Assembly (NCBI RefSeq): GCF_021155765.1 | Contig: NC_060110.1 | Location: 17,878,001 to 17,942,000 of the forward strand | From: Diprion similis | Lineage: Eukaryota; Arthropoda; Insecta; Hymenoptera; Diprionidae | DNA: 64,000 bases | Direction of reading: 5' to 3' | In this document: piece by piece, positions 37,480 through 49,468 of the stretch | How positions within the stretch are numbered: position 1 is the first letter of the stretch | Layout of the letters: each line of letters starts with the position of its first letter | Program-made: the position numbers and the translations under genes | Notes under the pieces: generated by a model | Database searches by the model: none | Seen by the model: only the letters and a program-made list of their open reading frames with translations | What the model was told of the DNA's origin: nothing

Positions 37480-40400
37480 TTACTTACTTACTTTTTCTTC
37501 AACTAGCTTAACATCAGTCACATGTAAATTGTGTACACTTTTTGCAGCAAACTTTATGACAGCTTGCGTAGAAACGTGTGTAGTGTGCCGTAGGTCTAAC
37601 CGTTTAAGCGCTTTACACCTCCCGAGGTGATCAAGACTGGCTTCTGTTAGTAGCCTACAGTTCGATAAATTTAGAGAAACTAAATTGGACAGGGTTTGTG
37701 CTGGAGCAGTAGTCAGCTGGGCGACTCCAGCGTCTGAAACTCGTCCACAAGATGATAGATCCAGAATTTCAATATACGGTAAATGTTGCACAATATATCT
37801 GAGAGCTATGTCAGTTATATCGCAACCAGCCAATGAAAGACTTTTCAAGTGCTTTAAGCGTGACGTTTTGTCTATTAAACCAGGTCTGGAGTCAGCCGGA
37901 GGACTTAAGACTTCTCTCAAACTGGAATCGTTTAAACCTGAGACGTGACCTAGGTCAAGACTAACTAACGGAGGGCACGTACAAGTCTTAAGGGCGCATA
38001 TGCCCGACCAAATGCAACCTTGTAATGATAAAACTCTAAGTTGAGGCAATCTGTCTAGGAGCCAAGCTAATTGCCTCTTAGTGACGTTCGTCCAATTTAA
38101 GTTTAAATTTTCTGGTTGCCTTCGAGCAATGCCTGTTAAGTGGGCTGCGGTCAAGTGAGCATGAGACACGTCCATTCTTTTCCGTAAACTAGGATCTACA
38201 CTATACCTGGCCCATGTACGACACACTAAAGCACAATTTGCTAAATCTTTCAAGCTTAGAAACCTAAATATAGCCAGCATTACTGTTTTGTCGTAAGCTA
38301 AAGTGTGCCCGTTGAAGTCTGGTCCAGGCTTGGATGGTGGGGGTAACTGCGACGGCCTTACTACTACATGAGGCCGTTTCAACGACTTACTAGTCGATCC
38401 TGTCAACTGCATAGCTAACTGAGTGCGCAACGCTGTGCGTTGCTCACCTTCGGCCGGTTCCCGATCATTCCAGGCCTGTAATAATAAATCCGGTATTGGT
38501 TTACAGATGTCAAGTAATGTCTAAAAACATTTTCACATTCCCAGCCCACTTCCTTTAGTTATCTATTGATAGGAATAGCTGGAAAGTATTCTGTTTAGCA
38601 CGCGCTTTCAATCGTGATCAGAGATTTATACGACGTAAAAAATAATACATCTGAACAGTGAGCGACAACACTTACCTCATTTGGGTCTGGTCTAGATCGT
38701 TTACTTGGGGTAGTCGCTCGCTCAGAGTCAGTTGTAGGGGCCGATGAGGCTCCACTTGAAACAGAGATCTTGCGAGCACGTGCTTTGAAATGCCGAGGTC
38801 TATAGTCCAAGTGTCGACCGCTTTCACAACACTGTGGACATTCCCAACTGTTTGGAAGATCTTCGCTAGCTATTCCTCCTTGACCGGATTCTGCCAGACA
38901 GTCCGGATGTACGATATCATAGCAAACCGTACACTCCATTAACGTTGACGGCGTTGACGGTGTTGGTTTTCCTGCAATTTTAAACAATGAGATATGTAAT
39001 TCTTAGTCAAGACTTCGCTTGGCAATCAAAGCTGTTCTTAAATTTTATGATTTTCCTACATACCCATAAGTGGTGCTGGTTGCTGTTTCCATCCATCCAG
39101 CCGGCAGACCTTACAAGCAGCTGTAACAGGGAGCATTGGTCTTAAACACTGCCTCATAAGACACGTTTGCTTAGCCCTTCCTGTACCACCAAACTTAACC
39201 ATGTCTTGGCAGTAAGCGCACTCCCCACAATCGGACCTGGTACATGCTTCACATTTTTTACATCTGGTACGCCTCCTCCGAGGAACACCTGGCTTGCTCT
39301 CTTTTAGGCCATCAGACTTGTCTTGGGATTGCTGCCGTTGCAACTTTGTATAACTTTTTTTGGTTGCTCGTAGACGCTCCTGTCGAGTACGAAATCTCAT
39401 GTTGTGAATAAATTTCAGAAAAATGGATGAGTCTATAATTATGAATAGTTCTAAAGTGTTTTAAAGAAACTAATGTTGTTAACAAAGACTCACTCTGTCT
39501 GCAATTGTCATTGTTGGAGGGGGTGGCAGTACCGGGTATCCTGTAACAGCTGCATCGGGATTATCATGTCTATGTTGTTGAACAAGGCACCTAACATCGT
39601 GAATAAGTGCTACTGGATCTCGTATTAGTTCAGGAACGTTTTTCTTTGTAGACGGAAGAGAATGCAGGTACATTACAATTGCTTTCAATCCATGCAATTC
39701 AAATGGAGTCAAATGTGTATGTTCATGTAGCTTTGTAGCCGGGGGTTGTTGGTTTGCGTCCTGAATATCTAGGTGGCTTCTGTTCAACAGCATGTGAACA
39801 TATCGTTCCAACACATACCTATAGCGAAATTGAGAATTGATAAGTTATCATATAGTTTGTGACAATGATAGACGAAATGATAAAGAAAAAATATTCGTTT
39901 GAACCTACCAGAGCATCTCTGTGAAAAATGGGTACCGAAACTTCTGTGGAACCTTCGTATGTTCTTCGACTTGAGCAACTTTCAATTGTTTATCGATGCC
40001 GAAACTGTGTAAAAAGTTACCCCCAAAAACGAGAGAATCTTGAGGTGTGTAAACTGCGTGAATCCATCCTGTTGGAATGAATAAGGTCATTCCCGCAGTC
40101 AAACTAATTCTCCCACATCTGTCTACCATGTCACCAAAAAACACATCTGATTGTTTCCCACTCAGTACCCACTGCTCGTAAGAGGCTAAGTTCTTCTCTG
40201 TTGGAGGTATAAGCCAGAATATTTTACCACCTCGCAGTATGTGGTACCATACGCTGGTGCCGCCAAAGTCGACGTGGAAATCTGTGTAGCAGCCTTTCAC
40301 TGACATTAAACAATACTTCTGTACTTTTGGATACATCATATCTTCTAACAGGTTTGTCGCCTCAACCTGAGCCTCTTTCAAATGTCTCGGCCAAACAACG

Positions 40401-41539
40401 TCCACCCAGTCAACTTGACGGACTACTGTAGGAGATTGCACATAATTTTCCAGCCTTGTATGACTAAATTCCAGCGATATTACGTTCAGCAAGCGATCCT
40501 TGTTCGGCTCCTCATAGTACCTCTGCCACTCCTTCATAGTCATGTCTTCATTTTTTTGAGTATTTACATCCATTACATCCAAGATTCTTTTGGAACCTGA
40601 AATTAGAGTGGTCAGTGCATGGTTTGAAAAAGTGCATTCGTTACATGAAATGAAAAATTGTTCAGGGAATCGCAAAGTGATAATTGTACAAAGTAGATGT
40701 AGGACTTTATGATGCTTCAAGAATTGAGTTTGAAACTTAGTAATTGAATTGCCACTAAAATAACTGTGTTGGTAATAATCTAATAGACATTTTTAGCAAA
40801 TTGAAAAGACCATTTATAAGAATAAGGTAACAGTGGTTCAATGCCTTAGAACTGGATTTATTTCAACAATATTTCAATGCAAAAATGTGTTTCCCTTCCT
40901 GAGTGTGAAGTAACTGTAATTGAAGAAATTATTCAACTTTTTCACTAAGATTCTATAATTATAAAAATATTTCAAGCTATCTGTATCATTTAAAAATACT
41001 TATATTGAAACTGTACACATCATCATAGTAGACCAACGCCATCTTTCAGGTAGCTATTGAAATATAGTTTCTGACAGGCTCTCGAAGTCATTTGTTGATG
41101 TTACATACCTACGCAGGTTCTGACATCGTTTATTGAGAAATTTGGACTTGGCACACGCAAGCCTAGTCCGGTTTTTTCTTTGAATAATAACGGTATCCCA
41201 AGACCATGTTTTTGTAGGTAACTCAGGGTTAATTCAGGTCCCGTCATCTCACGAAATAATCCATTAAAATTACTCAAGTCATATCGTTCGCACTCAATCT
41301 TTTCATCGAGCTGAAAAGTTCTCCGTCCTTCGATATCTTCATCTCCCAGTGTCCAATCATCTGTGTATAACTTTTTGGTCCTCTCACGCTGTGATTACAG
41401 AGAGAGAAAATGTATTATCGAAACAAATATCCCAGTCGGTAATGAATTACAACTATTGCTTATTTTTGAATGATAATTTTTTGTTTACCAATTGACGCCT
41501 TCTCGGCACGGAAGTAGATTCATCGGCCATTGTCGACAT
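37480..41539 (-). CDS. Kdm2: Lysine-specific histone demethylase KDM2 (7 exons, 983 aa)
   Basis: Exons 41539-41489, 41388-41109, 40596-39909, 39818-39494, 39379-39064, 38971-38676 and 38475-37480 join with consistent phases 0,1,2,0,1,0. KDM2 is a nuclear Fe(II)/2-oxoglutarate demethylase of H3K36me2 that also works with Polycomb-type and SCF machinery. The JmjC domain has Fe ligands H218, D220 (FHVD) and H290 (GWIHAVY) and 2OG contacts T215 and K235. A CXXC zinc finger follows at about 480-530 with CKKCEAC, CGECAYC and the KFGG motif for CpG DNA, then a PHD finger at about 535-605. The F-box (about 713-750) and six or so leucine-rich repeats to 950 complete the family order. The end (KLVEEKVSK) aligns with the vertebrate C-terminus, supporting this stop. 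The PHD-to-F-box linker is short, making it smaller than human KDM2A (1162 aa). The second exon lacks an ATG and is easily missed. Confidence 0.95.
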
Positions 41540-42504
41540 GCTGCTGGAAACGTATTACTGATATTCACCGGCTACTCAGGGCCCCACTCACATGCTTGAT
41601 CCTAATCAGTCTTCGGATAAATCTTGACAGATTACTCGTACAATTCTCACATGTCAGGAGCGATAGAGCGTTTATTAATGCGACCATTTATTTGATTACA
41701 CTATCGCGAAATAAGGGGGGAGCCATTTTTGAGAACAGGTTGGACAAACGCGTAAAAGAAATTTCCCTAGGCAAACTGAGATTAGCGAATTAATCATTAG
41801 ATTGACGCGATTGACGCCAGTGCATAGATGGCATCAGAGACACGACAGAGAGTATGATCCAGGTGGCGCCATTTTTCAAGATGGAATTAAACCGAAGAAT
41901 TAAACTTATTGTAACTAAATGCTGTACAAACGCTTTCGTTGCTAGGCATTTGCACACGAAATTTGCCTCACGTTATTTTTCGTAATGATTTGCCGAGCAC
42001 GGGTGAGCACAGTAGTAATTTTAGTACACTACACTTACCGACCCGTCTTATGAAATCCCAATGTCAAATCGAGTCGGCATAGCAGAATACTAAAATTTCT
42101 CCGAGCCCTTCACCTCCTGTTACACCAAAGTCCAATATAAGTTTTTCTATAGCTTTATTCAATTCTTTCATCTCGACAATTAATTCAGACAGTGAAATGT
42201 AAATTTCGAATGAAAATAAGTTACGCTTTTTGCTTATCGCGTTTCTTGGTCACTGCGATAATTATCAGTTATGAATTTGCGGCGATAGCTTATTGTTAGA
42301 TATAAAATTTGACTTGTATCCGATGATATCAAAGTACCATTCATCATGTAAATACTACGAGAGTAAATCAATGCCAAGTAAAGAGCAGTTATTTTCACTT
42401 TAAATATTGTTTTATTTCTATAGAAAGCCCAACAACCGTAATTTGGTTGGTGATAAATTAATAGCAACCATGCACTTGGGTATAAACATCGTTTTACTTT
42501 CAAT
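41540..42504. promoter_or_regulatory. Kdm2 promoter region with CTCF-like motif
   Basis: This region contains the start of Kdm2 transcription, though no TATA box is evident. AGGTGGCGCCATTTTTCAAG at 41861-41880 contains an insect CTCF-like core about 320 bp upstream of the ATG. The rest, to the downstream end of the G-gamma-like gene, is AT-rich with no exon. Confidence 0.4.
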
Positions 42505-42786
42505 TCAGTCAACTGGCACAGGGCTGATGCATGGAATCTCTGTATGGAAAGGGTTCAACTCCACCGATGCAAATCCTACTACTAGACAGTCCGTTTGCTC
42601 GTGTTCTTTGATGTAATTGATTATATCTTCAACAGTTTCGCTGAGAGGCATTCGATTGACCGCAGCTTCACGTCGAAGCTGCCAATTAATCTGAAGCTGA
42701 AAGTACCGATAGTTCATGCGAGCAATCACCTTGTTTCTCCTTCTTCGCATTCTCCTTTTATTGGTTTTTTCTTTGCGAGTCATCAT
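42505..42786 (-). CDS. G-protein gamma-subunit-like protein, intronless, no terminal CAAX box
   Basis: The first ATG (42786) gives a 93-residue frame ending in TGA at 42507-42505. Residues 36-86 match insect G-gamma-1: LRREAA at 37-42, YIKEHEQTD at 58-66, a GFAS segment at 71-74 and NPF at 78-80. This is the helix that pairs with G-beta in heterotrimeric G-protein signalling at the plasma membrane. Normal gamma subunits end in Cys-aa-X for prenylation. Here C86 sits at the expected place (PCISP), but eight residues follow the Cys, so the signal is buried. The N-terminus is unusually basic (RRMRRRRNK at 11-19). A possible acceptor (TACTTTCAG before 42696) would make residues 31 onward the 3' exon of a spliced gene. 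No partner exon was found. It could be a retrocopy, a decayed paralogue or a new non-prenylated gamma. Confidence 0.6.
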   Translation of the reverse strand: MMTRKEKTNKRRMRRRRNKVIARMNYRYFQLQINWQLRREAAVNRMPLSETVEDIINYIKEHEQTDCLVVGFASVELNPFHTEIPCISPVPVD

Positions 42787-43855
42787 GCTCGACAAGTCAA
42801 ATTACGACCAGGACTATTGACAGGGAATGTCGGTACACAAAGAGGATGAAAATATGCGAGCCACGCCTTCCGAAAATGCGTCAATCAACCGGTATAGAAA
42901 TTAGAATCCTCGATTGCCGATCGTGAAGTATTACAGAGTAACGAAGTGCTCCTATAAAGGTTCTATTCGTTACTGAAATTGTTCCAGGCTTTTTCGCTGA
43001 TAGAATTAAGCGCTGCAATCGCGTTATATCCCTACTACCGGATTCTAGGCACGATTATATTTATAGAAGTATAGCTTCTAGCTATGCAAGTGTAAATCAC
43101 ACCATACTATAAACGAGCTTTATCATCGTTATCTCGAGGATTATATATATATATTGTTTTTTTTCTGGAGCATATAGTAGCGTCTATGATCGTCATCGAT
43201 GAATCATGATTCACCTAGCGATATTATCAGACGGTGAGAAAGCTAGACGTCTGGCGAAACTCCAGAGTAATTACGTCCTACAACGTAATATAATAATAAG
43301 TATGCATAATTACGGTTTGCACAAGATTTGCACCGTCGAGAAAAACTTTAAGGCCTCGCGCCATACAGAGCAAAGTATTATAATATGAAAATCCGTGTAT
43401 TTTTTCAAAAAACTGAAGTGTCAAACATATTTTCTCAAATATATCGATATACTTTATGGCAATTAGGAATGTATCATATCTATGGATCCTTTTACGAATT
43501 TTTCCAGATTTCAATTATCTATCGAAATACATTGATGATTAGACTTCTTTCTGTATTCAGACTGATTCAGAGAATGCTGCGTGTTCCGCCAAACTTTTGT
43601 AATATAAATACCCAGCAGCATCTAAAATATGTTTTTGATTATAGATAGATAGCGCTAGAGTCGTGGAGGCGCGAGTCCTCCCTGCTTCGTTCAAATCGTT
43701 TGATCGATAAACACGCTAAGCAGTAGTCTCAAAGAAGGTATTTTCACCGTGACATCTGCCCTTTACAGTGTTTGGTTACTGAATTTATTTATCATTTTGG
43801 TCAAATTTATCTTCTACTCTAGTAAGAAATACCTGCTGTATACATCTTGTGAAAT
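42787..43855. other. Intergenic DNA between G-gamma-like gene and CFAP73
   Basis: AT-rich with a short (TA)n run near 43143-43154. It contains the presumed CFAP73 promoter immediately left of 43856. No X-box was found in the last 200 bp. Frames in 43206-43648 have no resemblance to known proteins. Confidence 0.55.
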
Positions 43856-45187
43856 ATGGCGCCACATGTGAAAAATTCAAAGAATCTCATTCATCGTGCG
43901 CAAATCACTACCGACCCGCAAAAGGCTATAGCGGAATATTTCATATCCAAGGCAGAAAGCAGGAATATAAAGTAACGTATTTGGCATTTTAATTTAAATA
44001 AGAATTGGTCTAAATACTGATTATGTGATCGAATAACTCACCGTCATCTTGAGTAACATGGCTGTATTTTGGTTTGAAACTTTCAGAAAATTGTCAGAGT
44101 GGGACGTTGCTCGAATAAGTCCGGCAGCCGAATTGGTGAAGGCACGTCGCGAATTAGACCTAGCCGAGAATCAACTAATAGAGAAACAACAGGAGCAGAT
44201 TGAGAAAAGAAAAGAAATGGATAAGCACTGGGCAGAACTGAGGAGGAAGGAGCTTATTTTCCGTCAGTCGTTTCAAAAGTTTAATAAATTTGCCAAGGAA
44301 AATCAAGAAAAACGAGAAAGGGCTGAACATAAAATTGCTGAGGAGCTTTTGCTGCAAAACAAACGACGAGAAGAGGTAACATTATAAATAATCAATCGCA
44401 ACAACTGGATGTACGTACCTACTCTGCGTTTTTCATTGCTACAATTATCTTGGAAAATATAAACACCAGTCCAGTTTAAGATCGTTATGGAAATTTAGAT
44501 AAAGGAGATGGAATCGAAATTGAACGACATGAAAGAAATAAAAAAGAGCATGGAAAAACACGTGGCAGATTACGGTATGTATCAAGAATATTTGGAGAAA
44601 GTGATCTCTGAGACGGGGCAATTTCAGTCGATATCCGAGATTCTTACGCGATACGAAAGCTTAACCGAGGCTAGAAAAGAACTTTCCGAACGACAGGATG
44701 AAAATCTTCAAGCCCTGGAGGACGCAAGCACAGAAATGGTACTGAAAACTCCCGATCAAATTGTAGTACAGCCTCAAATTCTTTGATGAATCGGAAAACC
44801 GTTTTACCTACTTACTTTCTATTCTATTTTCTACAGGTTCGTCTGACAGACGACAAGGCCCAGAAGTTGATTAATTTAAACAACAAATTGGCGGATCTGC
44901 AAGGCAGATACGACAAAGCGAAAGTGAACGCCTTGCGTTGGGAAACTGCGGTACAGAGAATCAAGGAAACGACTGCAGCGAAGCATCTCGAATTGACTCA
45001 AGTTCGCGCATGTTGCTGGAATGTCTATCAGCAGATTTGCAGGCGCAAGGGGATTCCCGTAGAAGTGGATCGCGATGACGTTGAGCACCAATTGGTACAC
45101 ATCAAACGAACTATTCTGGAACTGAAACGGATCGTTCGGGTGGCTCGAAGGAAGGCGCAAACGGAAGCAAAGTCAAAGGATGCCTGA
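43856..45187 (+). CDS. CFAP73/CCDC42 family ciliary coiled-coil protein (4 exons, 331 aa)
   Basis: Exons 43856-43971, 44087-44375, 44499-44738 and 44837-45187 (TGA) join in phases 2,0,0. The start is the first ATG (AAATATGGCG). Residues about 40-165 show the DUF4200-type pattern: SPAAELVKARRELDLAENQL, then a long charged helix with FQKFNKFAKENQEKRERA and a basic turn (NKRREE). Further coiled coil continues to the end, finishing in a Lys/Arg-rich helix. Length fits CCDC42 and CFAP73 (about 310-320 aa). CFAP73 forms the MIA complex with CFAP100 that tethers inner dynein arm f on axonemal doublets. CCDC42 acts in sperm tail and manchette assembly. I cannot separate the two paralogues by eye. It is convergent with an ODAD1-type gene 770 bp away, giving a ciliary pair. 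Confidence 0.8.
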
Positions 45188-45396
45188 GCTTAACTCGCAA
45201 GTTACAGGGTATCATCCCGATACGCTTCAAACTACGCGATGGAAAGCTCAATAAGGCATAAAAATTTTCCCTTTTACTTTGAGGAAAAACGATTCATTGA
45301 CCAAGTACTTCGCGTTACGATAAGCGTATAATGATCATGTGCATAAATTTCGAATCTCACAAATTACCGAGACTTGATAATTATTAATCGATTGTT

Positions 45397-45402
45397 TTTA
45401 TT
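45397..45402 (-). terminator. Candidate ODAD1 poly(A) signal
   Basis: TTTATT on plus reads AATAAA on minus, 555 nt past the ODAD1 stop. I see no other AATAAA on the minus strand in between. Its use would overlap the CFAP73 3' UTR. Confidence 0.4.
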
Positions 45403-45475
45403 CCCTACTTTATATTAAAATGTAACCAATGAGTGTAATTTGCGATTATTAAAGAAATTTCACTCAAATTATTAA

Positions 45476-45481
45476 AATAAA
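45476..45481 (+). terminator. Candidate CFAP73 poly(A) signal
   Basis: AATAAA 289 nt after the stop codon. A second, at 45775-45780, is closer to the convergent gene. Confidence 0.5.
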
Positions 45482-45956
45482 AAAAATAAGAAATACAAGT
45501 AAATCGGATCCTCTTGTATCACATTCCAAGTTTCTAAAAACATGACGTTGAAAAAATGTACACGACCGTTTCAGTTTCGCGAAGAATATGAATATAAACG
45601 CACATTTACGTCACATGTGTATGAAAGCCTCACTTGAGATTAGCGTGCGTGATAAAAGTCATAAGTACTAACTTGGTCTGAATTTTCGCATGTATTGATC
45701 GTGCAAAACTGTGTCGCACTACAGTGTAAAAACAAAATTACTTGTTATTCTATGAAAAAAAAATTTCTCGTCAGAATAAAGAGTATTAAAAAACAAAAGC
45801 CACAGTAAGAATTAAAAAAAGGAAATATACTTCTCAGAAAAATCCAAGGTTCGTACATCGAACACCGAATCATGATTGAGTGGGTATTATCATCGTTGCA
45901 TTAATTTACTTGCTAGTTTTACTCGAAGAACATTAAAAATTCTTTTCAGCGTTCGC

Positions 45957-48900
45957 CTATTGGTAACGCCTTTGCATAATCTTTCTTGCGGCTGGCAGAT
46001 GACAGCCGGATACATTGTGCAAAAGTTCGCTGAAATCATCCTCCAAACGTTGTTGGAGTTTTACGGTCGCTTCTTGCCTCGTTAGCGGAGCCTCAAGACC
46101 TTCCGAAACGTTCTGTAATTCCTCCTTCTCCACGCACCTGCGGTTGTTGTTCATTTATTTTTTTTTTTATGAATTGAGTGTAACAACAGCATACATATAA
46201 CGACACTGAAACATTTGTGTTAGTATAAGGTAATAACCGGATAATTGATTGGCTTATTATTCACTTCTTAAAAAGAATTGCACTGCGACTGGAAAATCTC
46301 AGTGACAATTGATGGACACTTATAAGTATTTATTCTACCGTCTATGGCATTAATTGTTTGATCCCTTATGAACATATAGGTATGAAACTGCATCAAGTCT
46401 TAAAAATAATTCGCGTAGAGAATTCGGAATAAAGCTATTAGCTGGCTGAGAGGAGGGTGGATGGAAGGAATTGATTACGGATGTTTTTTTCAACTCACAG
46501 AGCACAAGGTTGCGTTGGAGCAATTTGGGATAAGACGGGAACTTTGAGCCGGGGTTTTTTGGATTCGTCAAGTCGACTCGGGGCCTTCCTGGCCTTGTCG
46601 ACCCAGTGAACTTGATTGAAGAGGTCGGTGATTCGTTTCTCGATGATCCCCAGATAGAGCATAACGTTGTTCGTCGTCACGTGAGAATTGTCGCCAAGGA
46701 GTTCGAGGATGGGCGAATTGTCGCACCTGACCGCACGGAACAGCGCCTCGATTCCACGGAGGAGTTTCTCGATCACGTCGTTGCACTAATTCGGAAATAA
46801 AAAGGGCGTCAGATGAGAATTTTAGATTTTTGAGAATGCGGCATACCATTTTTTTCAGATCGGATCACCCACCTCGGCCAAACTCTTCTCCGCGGTGGCT
46901 GCGACGGAAGTCTGTTCCTCCAGCTGCTTCGCTATCCTGTCGAGGGTTTGTGCCTGCTGTTCACTTCTGTGTGTATTGAGGGCTCGTGCCTCGTCAATGG
47001 CGACTCGCAGCTGACCCACCCTGGCCTGAAGACCCTCCAGTTCGTCATTCAGCTCGTTCACGTAGCTGAACAGGGCGAAGTTTTCCTCCTCTTGTTTGAC
47101 GAAGTGCGTCATCAGTCTGTCGATCTCTTGCTCCCCTGGAATCGGATCGATCTCTCAGAAAACCGGTTACCCTTCAAGTAACTTTTTTCAACGTTAAAAT
47201 GAAGCGTGTAAGAGTTTTGCGGCAACTCGATACTTGAGTGAAATCTACTTGTCCATCGACAGACAGTTAAAAAGTTTAATCTTTGGAAAAGATGATCGAT
47301 TGTAACAAAAAAAGCTGCGATAAAGAAACCTACGAAAACACTGCTTTCACTCCATTTAGCTACCTTAAATCACGTAAATAGAAATTCTCCTTTCCCCACG
47401 TCAGAATAAATCTGACAGTATAAATCAAGCACAACGATTAGTATGGATTCTATAACCATGCTCTTCAAAAGACGAGCGTCCAATTAATCGCTGCATATTT
47501 ATACTCTGGCTTATTTGTATCTGGATTAGGCATCAGGATCAGTAACGGTAGTGTGCAAATTGCACCTGCAGAACCGATTTCCATTTAATTCGCCTCGCGT
47601 TTAATTTTGACGAGTATAAATAATGACATGTAGTATAATAAAACAATTATAAATAGCTATGATATTAATTATCGAACATTCACCAGTGAATTGCTTGATG
47701 AGTTCGAGGATGTGAGTGTAATCGGCGACTTTCTTCTGCATTTCATCGTGTCTGTTTTGCCGTTTCGCATCCTTTTTTGTGTTCAGATCACCCGTGTCAC
47801 GGTATTGTCCTTTCACCCCCAGAAATTCCTGCAGCTTCCATTCGTTGTCGAGCGTTCGCTGGAGCTCGCACATCTCCGAAGTGTGGGATTTGAGGTCCCT
47901 TGCACCCCTGCAGGTGGAAAAGAGTGGCGTTAATTTTTTCACATTGTAATTTCACAGCCCTGCAGTTTTAATTGCGAGCCAGGTTCTATACGTCGACGGT
48001 AAGACGCACGGTTAAACAATTACTGTAAGGATGAATTGCTCTTCCTTCCGGATATTTATCGTATAATTTCCCATCGTGGTGAGCAATGAATCTCAATGGT
48101 TACTTGGGTAGAAAGTACGGCTTACCTCTCGCGCAGCGCGTGCAATTTGTTCAATTCTTCGTCCCTCATATTGAAGGTAACGGTTGCCTGTTCTATAAGA
48201 TCGTTGATTACTTGTTTTCCAGTGTTTAACTGGCCAATTAGCTTTAGCCAGAGCACGTTAAATTGCTGCCTCTCGGTCAGAAGCGAGGAGATCTCTTCTC
48301 TAAATCTCTTGTTATCCGTAACGATCATGTTGAACCTCTTCGTCGCTACTTCTAAACGGTTCTCCAGGATGTTTACCATTCGGTTACGCTTTACAGCCAG
48401 CTCTTTCGACTGGCTATCCGTTTGCACGATCATCTTCATTCGCGTCACTTCTCGCGAGACCTTTGGTTCAGTTAGATAGTACAATATTTACCTGTTGTGA
48501 CGGCTGTAGAATCGGAATAAGAATTGAATTGGTTCTTAAGTTTCTTCAATATTATCATGCGAAATGGTCTGGCAGAGAGGTGAAAGGTCTTATTCTATCA
48601 TTACGTCGCCTTTCTGAAACGGACCCGAAACGTAATAAGTCAGAGGTAAAAACTGCTGATAAATCGTTTCGAGTTTATCTTAGGAAGTGTGATGATTAAC
48701 ATTATTTCGGTCGCTTCCCACGAGCTGAGCAAGTCAATCTAGGAAAAGCCGGTTTAAATATAAATGCCGAAAAGGAAACGGGCTTACATTAACCACCCAC
48801 CGTAGCCAACGGAGTCTCTGTAGCGTTTGGTAAAGAAACCGGAAATCTAGTGTCGTGTGAAAGGCTAAAAGAACTGTAAGGCGGCCCACGTGTCACCAAC

Positions 48901-49468
48901 GGGTAACAGCTTAATTGCGGTATGCACTTTTTTGACAATACTTCACCGACGACGTCAAAAACTAGCTACGGTCGATACTCTACATCTTCCTGTTCTCCAT
49001 ACAGGAACCGTTTTTCTCGAGTCCCCAAAGCCCCATTAAACTCCCGATAAAAGACACGCCAGCAATTCTCGAAGACCATATTTTTCTACACGTCTAATTA
49101 AAGCCCCGGGTTCTCACCTTGAGTATTTGCTCCTCGAGTTCGTTTATTTGCTGCCTTTCGTTATCGATGGTTTCTTTGTATTTCGTACGAGTGGCGAGCA
49201 GACACTTGAGTTTCTCTCCCATGGCTTCGTCTTTTTTGCTGTTGGCGCCCGACGTCGCGGTTTTGATACCGAGCATCAACTCCGCCTTTTCAATCTCGAG
49301 CTGATTTATCATATTCTGCTGATTCCTCAGCTGCAGCCTCGCATCCTCCGCGTAAGTCGCTCTGTCATTTTCCATTATTCGATACTGCCGTTTCAACCTG
49401 GACAGTTCCGTTTCGGCGAGAACCTCCAGCTCCACCTCCTCTTGCACAGGTTGCGACCTGAACGCCAT
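45957..49468 (-). CDS. Outer dynein arm docking complex subunit, ODAD1/CCDC63 family (6 exons, 546 aa)
   Basis: Exons 49468-49118, 48460-48126, 47907-47684, 47135-46873, 46785-46499 and 46137-45957 (TAG) join in phases 0,2,1,0,2. The N-terminus (AETELSRLKRQYRIMENDRA) is the family hallmark, followed by almost continuous coiled coil. Other family marks are a segment like KQEEENFALFSYVNELNDEL (about residues 313-332) and a C-terminal block with NNVMLYLGIIEKRITDLF. Size fits CCDC63 (about 563 aa). ODAD1 (CCDC114) is longer through a low-complexity tail absent here. These proteins form the docking complex that anchors outer dynein arms on sperm or ciliary doublets; the fly relative wampa (wam) is needed for male fertility. 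The TGA created at the exon-5 donor means intron retention would end the protein early. An X-box motif lies upstream at 50282-50295. Confidence 0.85.

Noticed and set aside
48463-48699. 78-codon plus-strand frame
   Set aside because: It lies in an ODAD1 intron with no homology.
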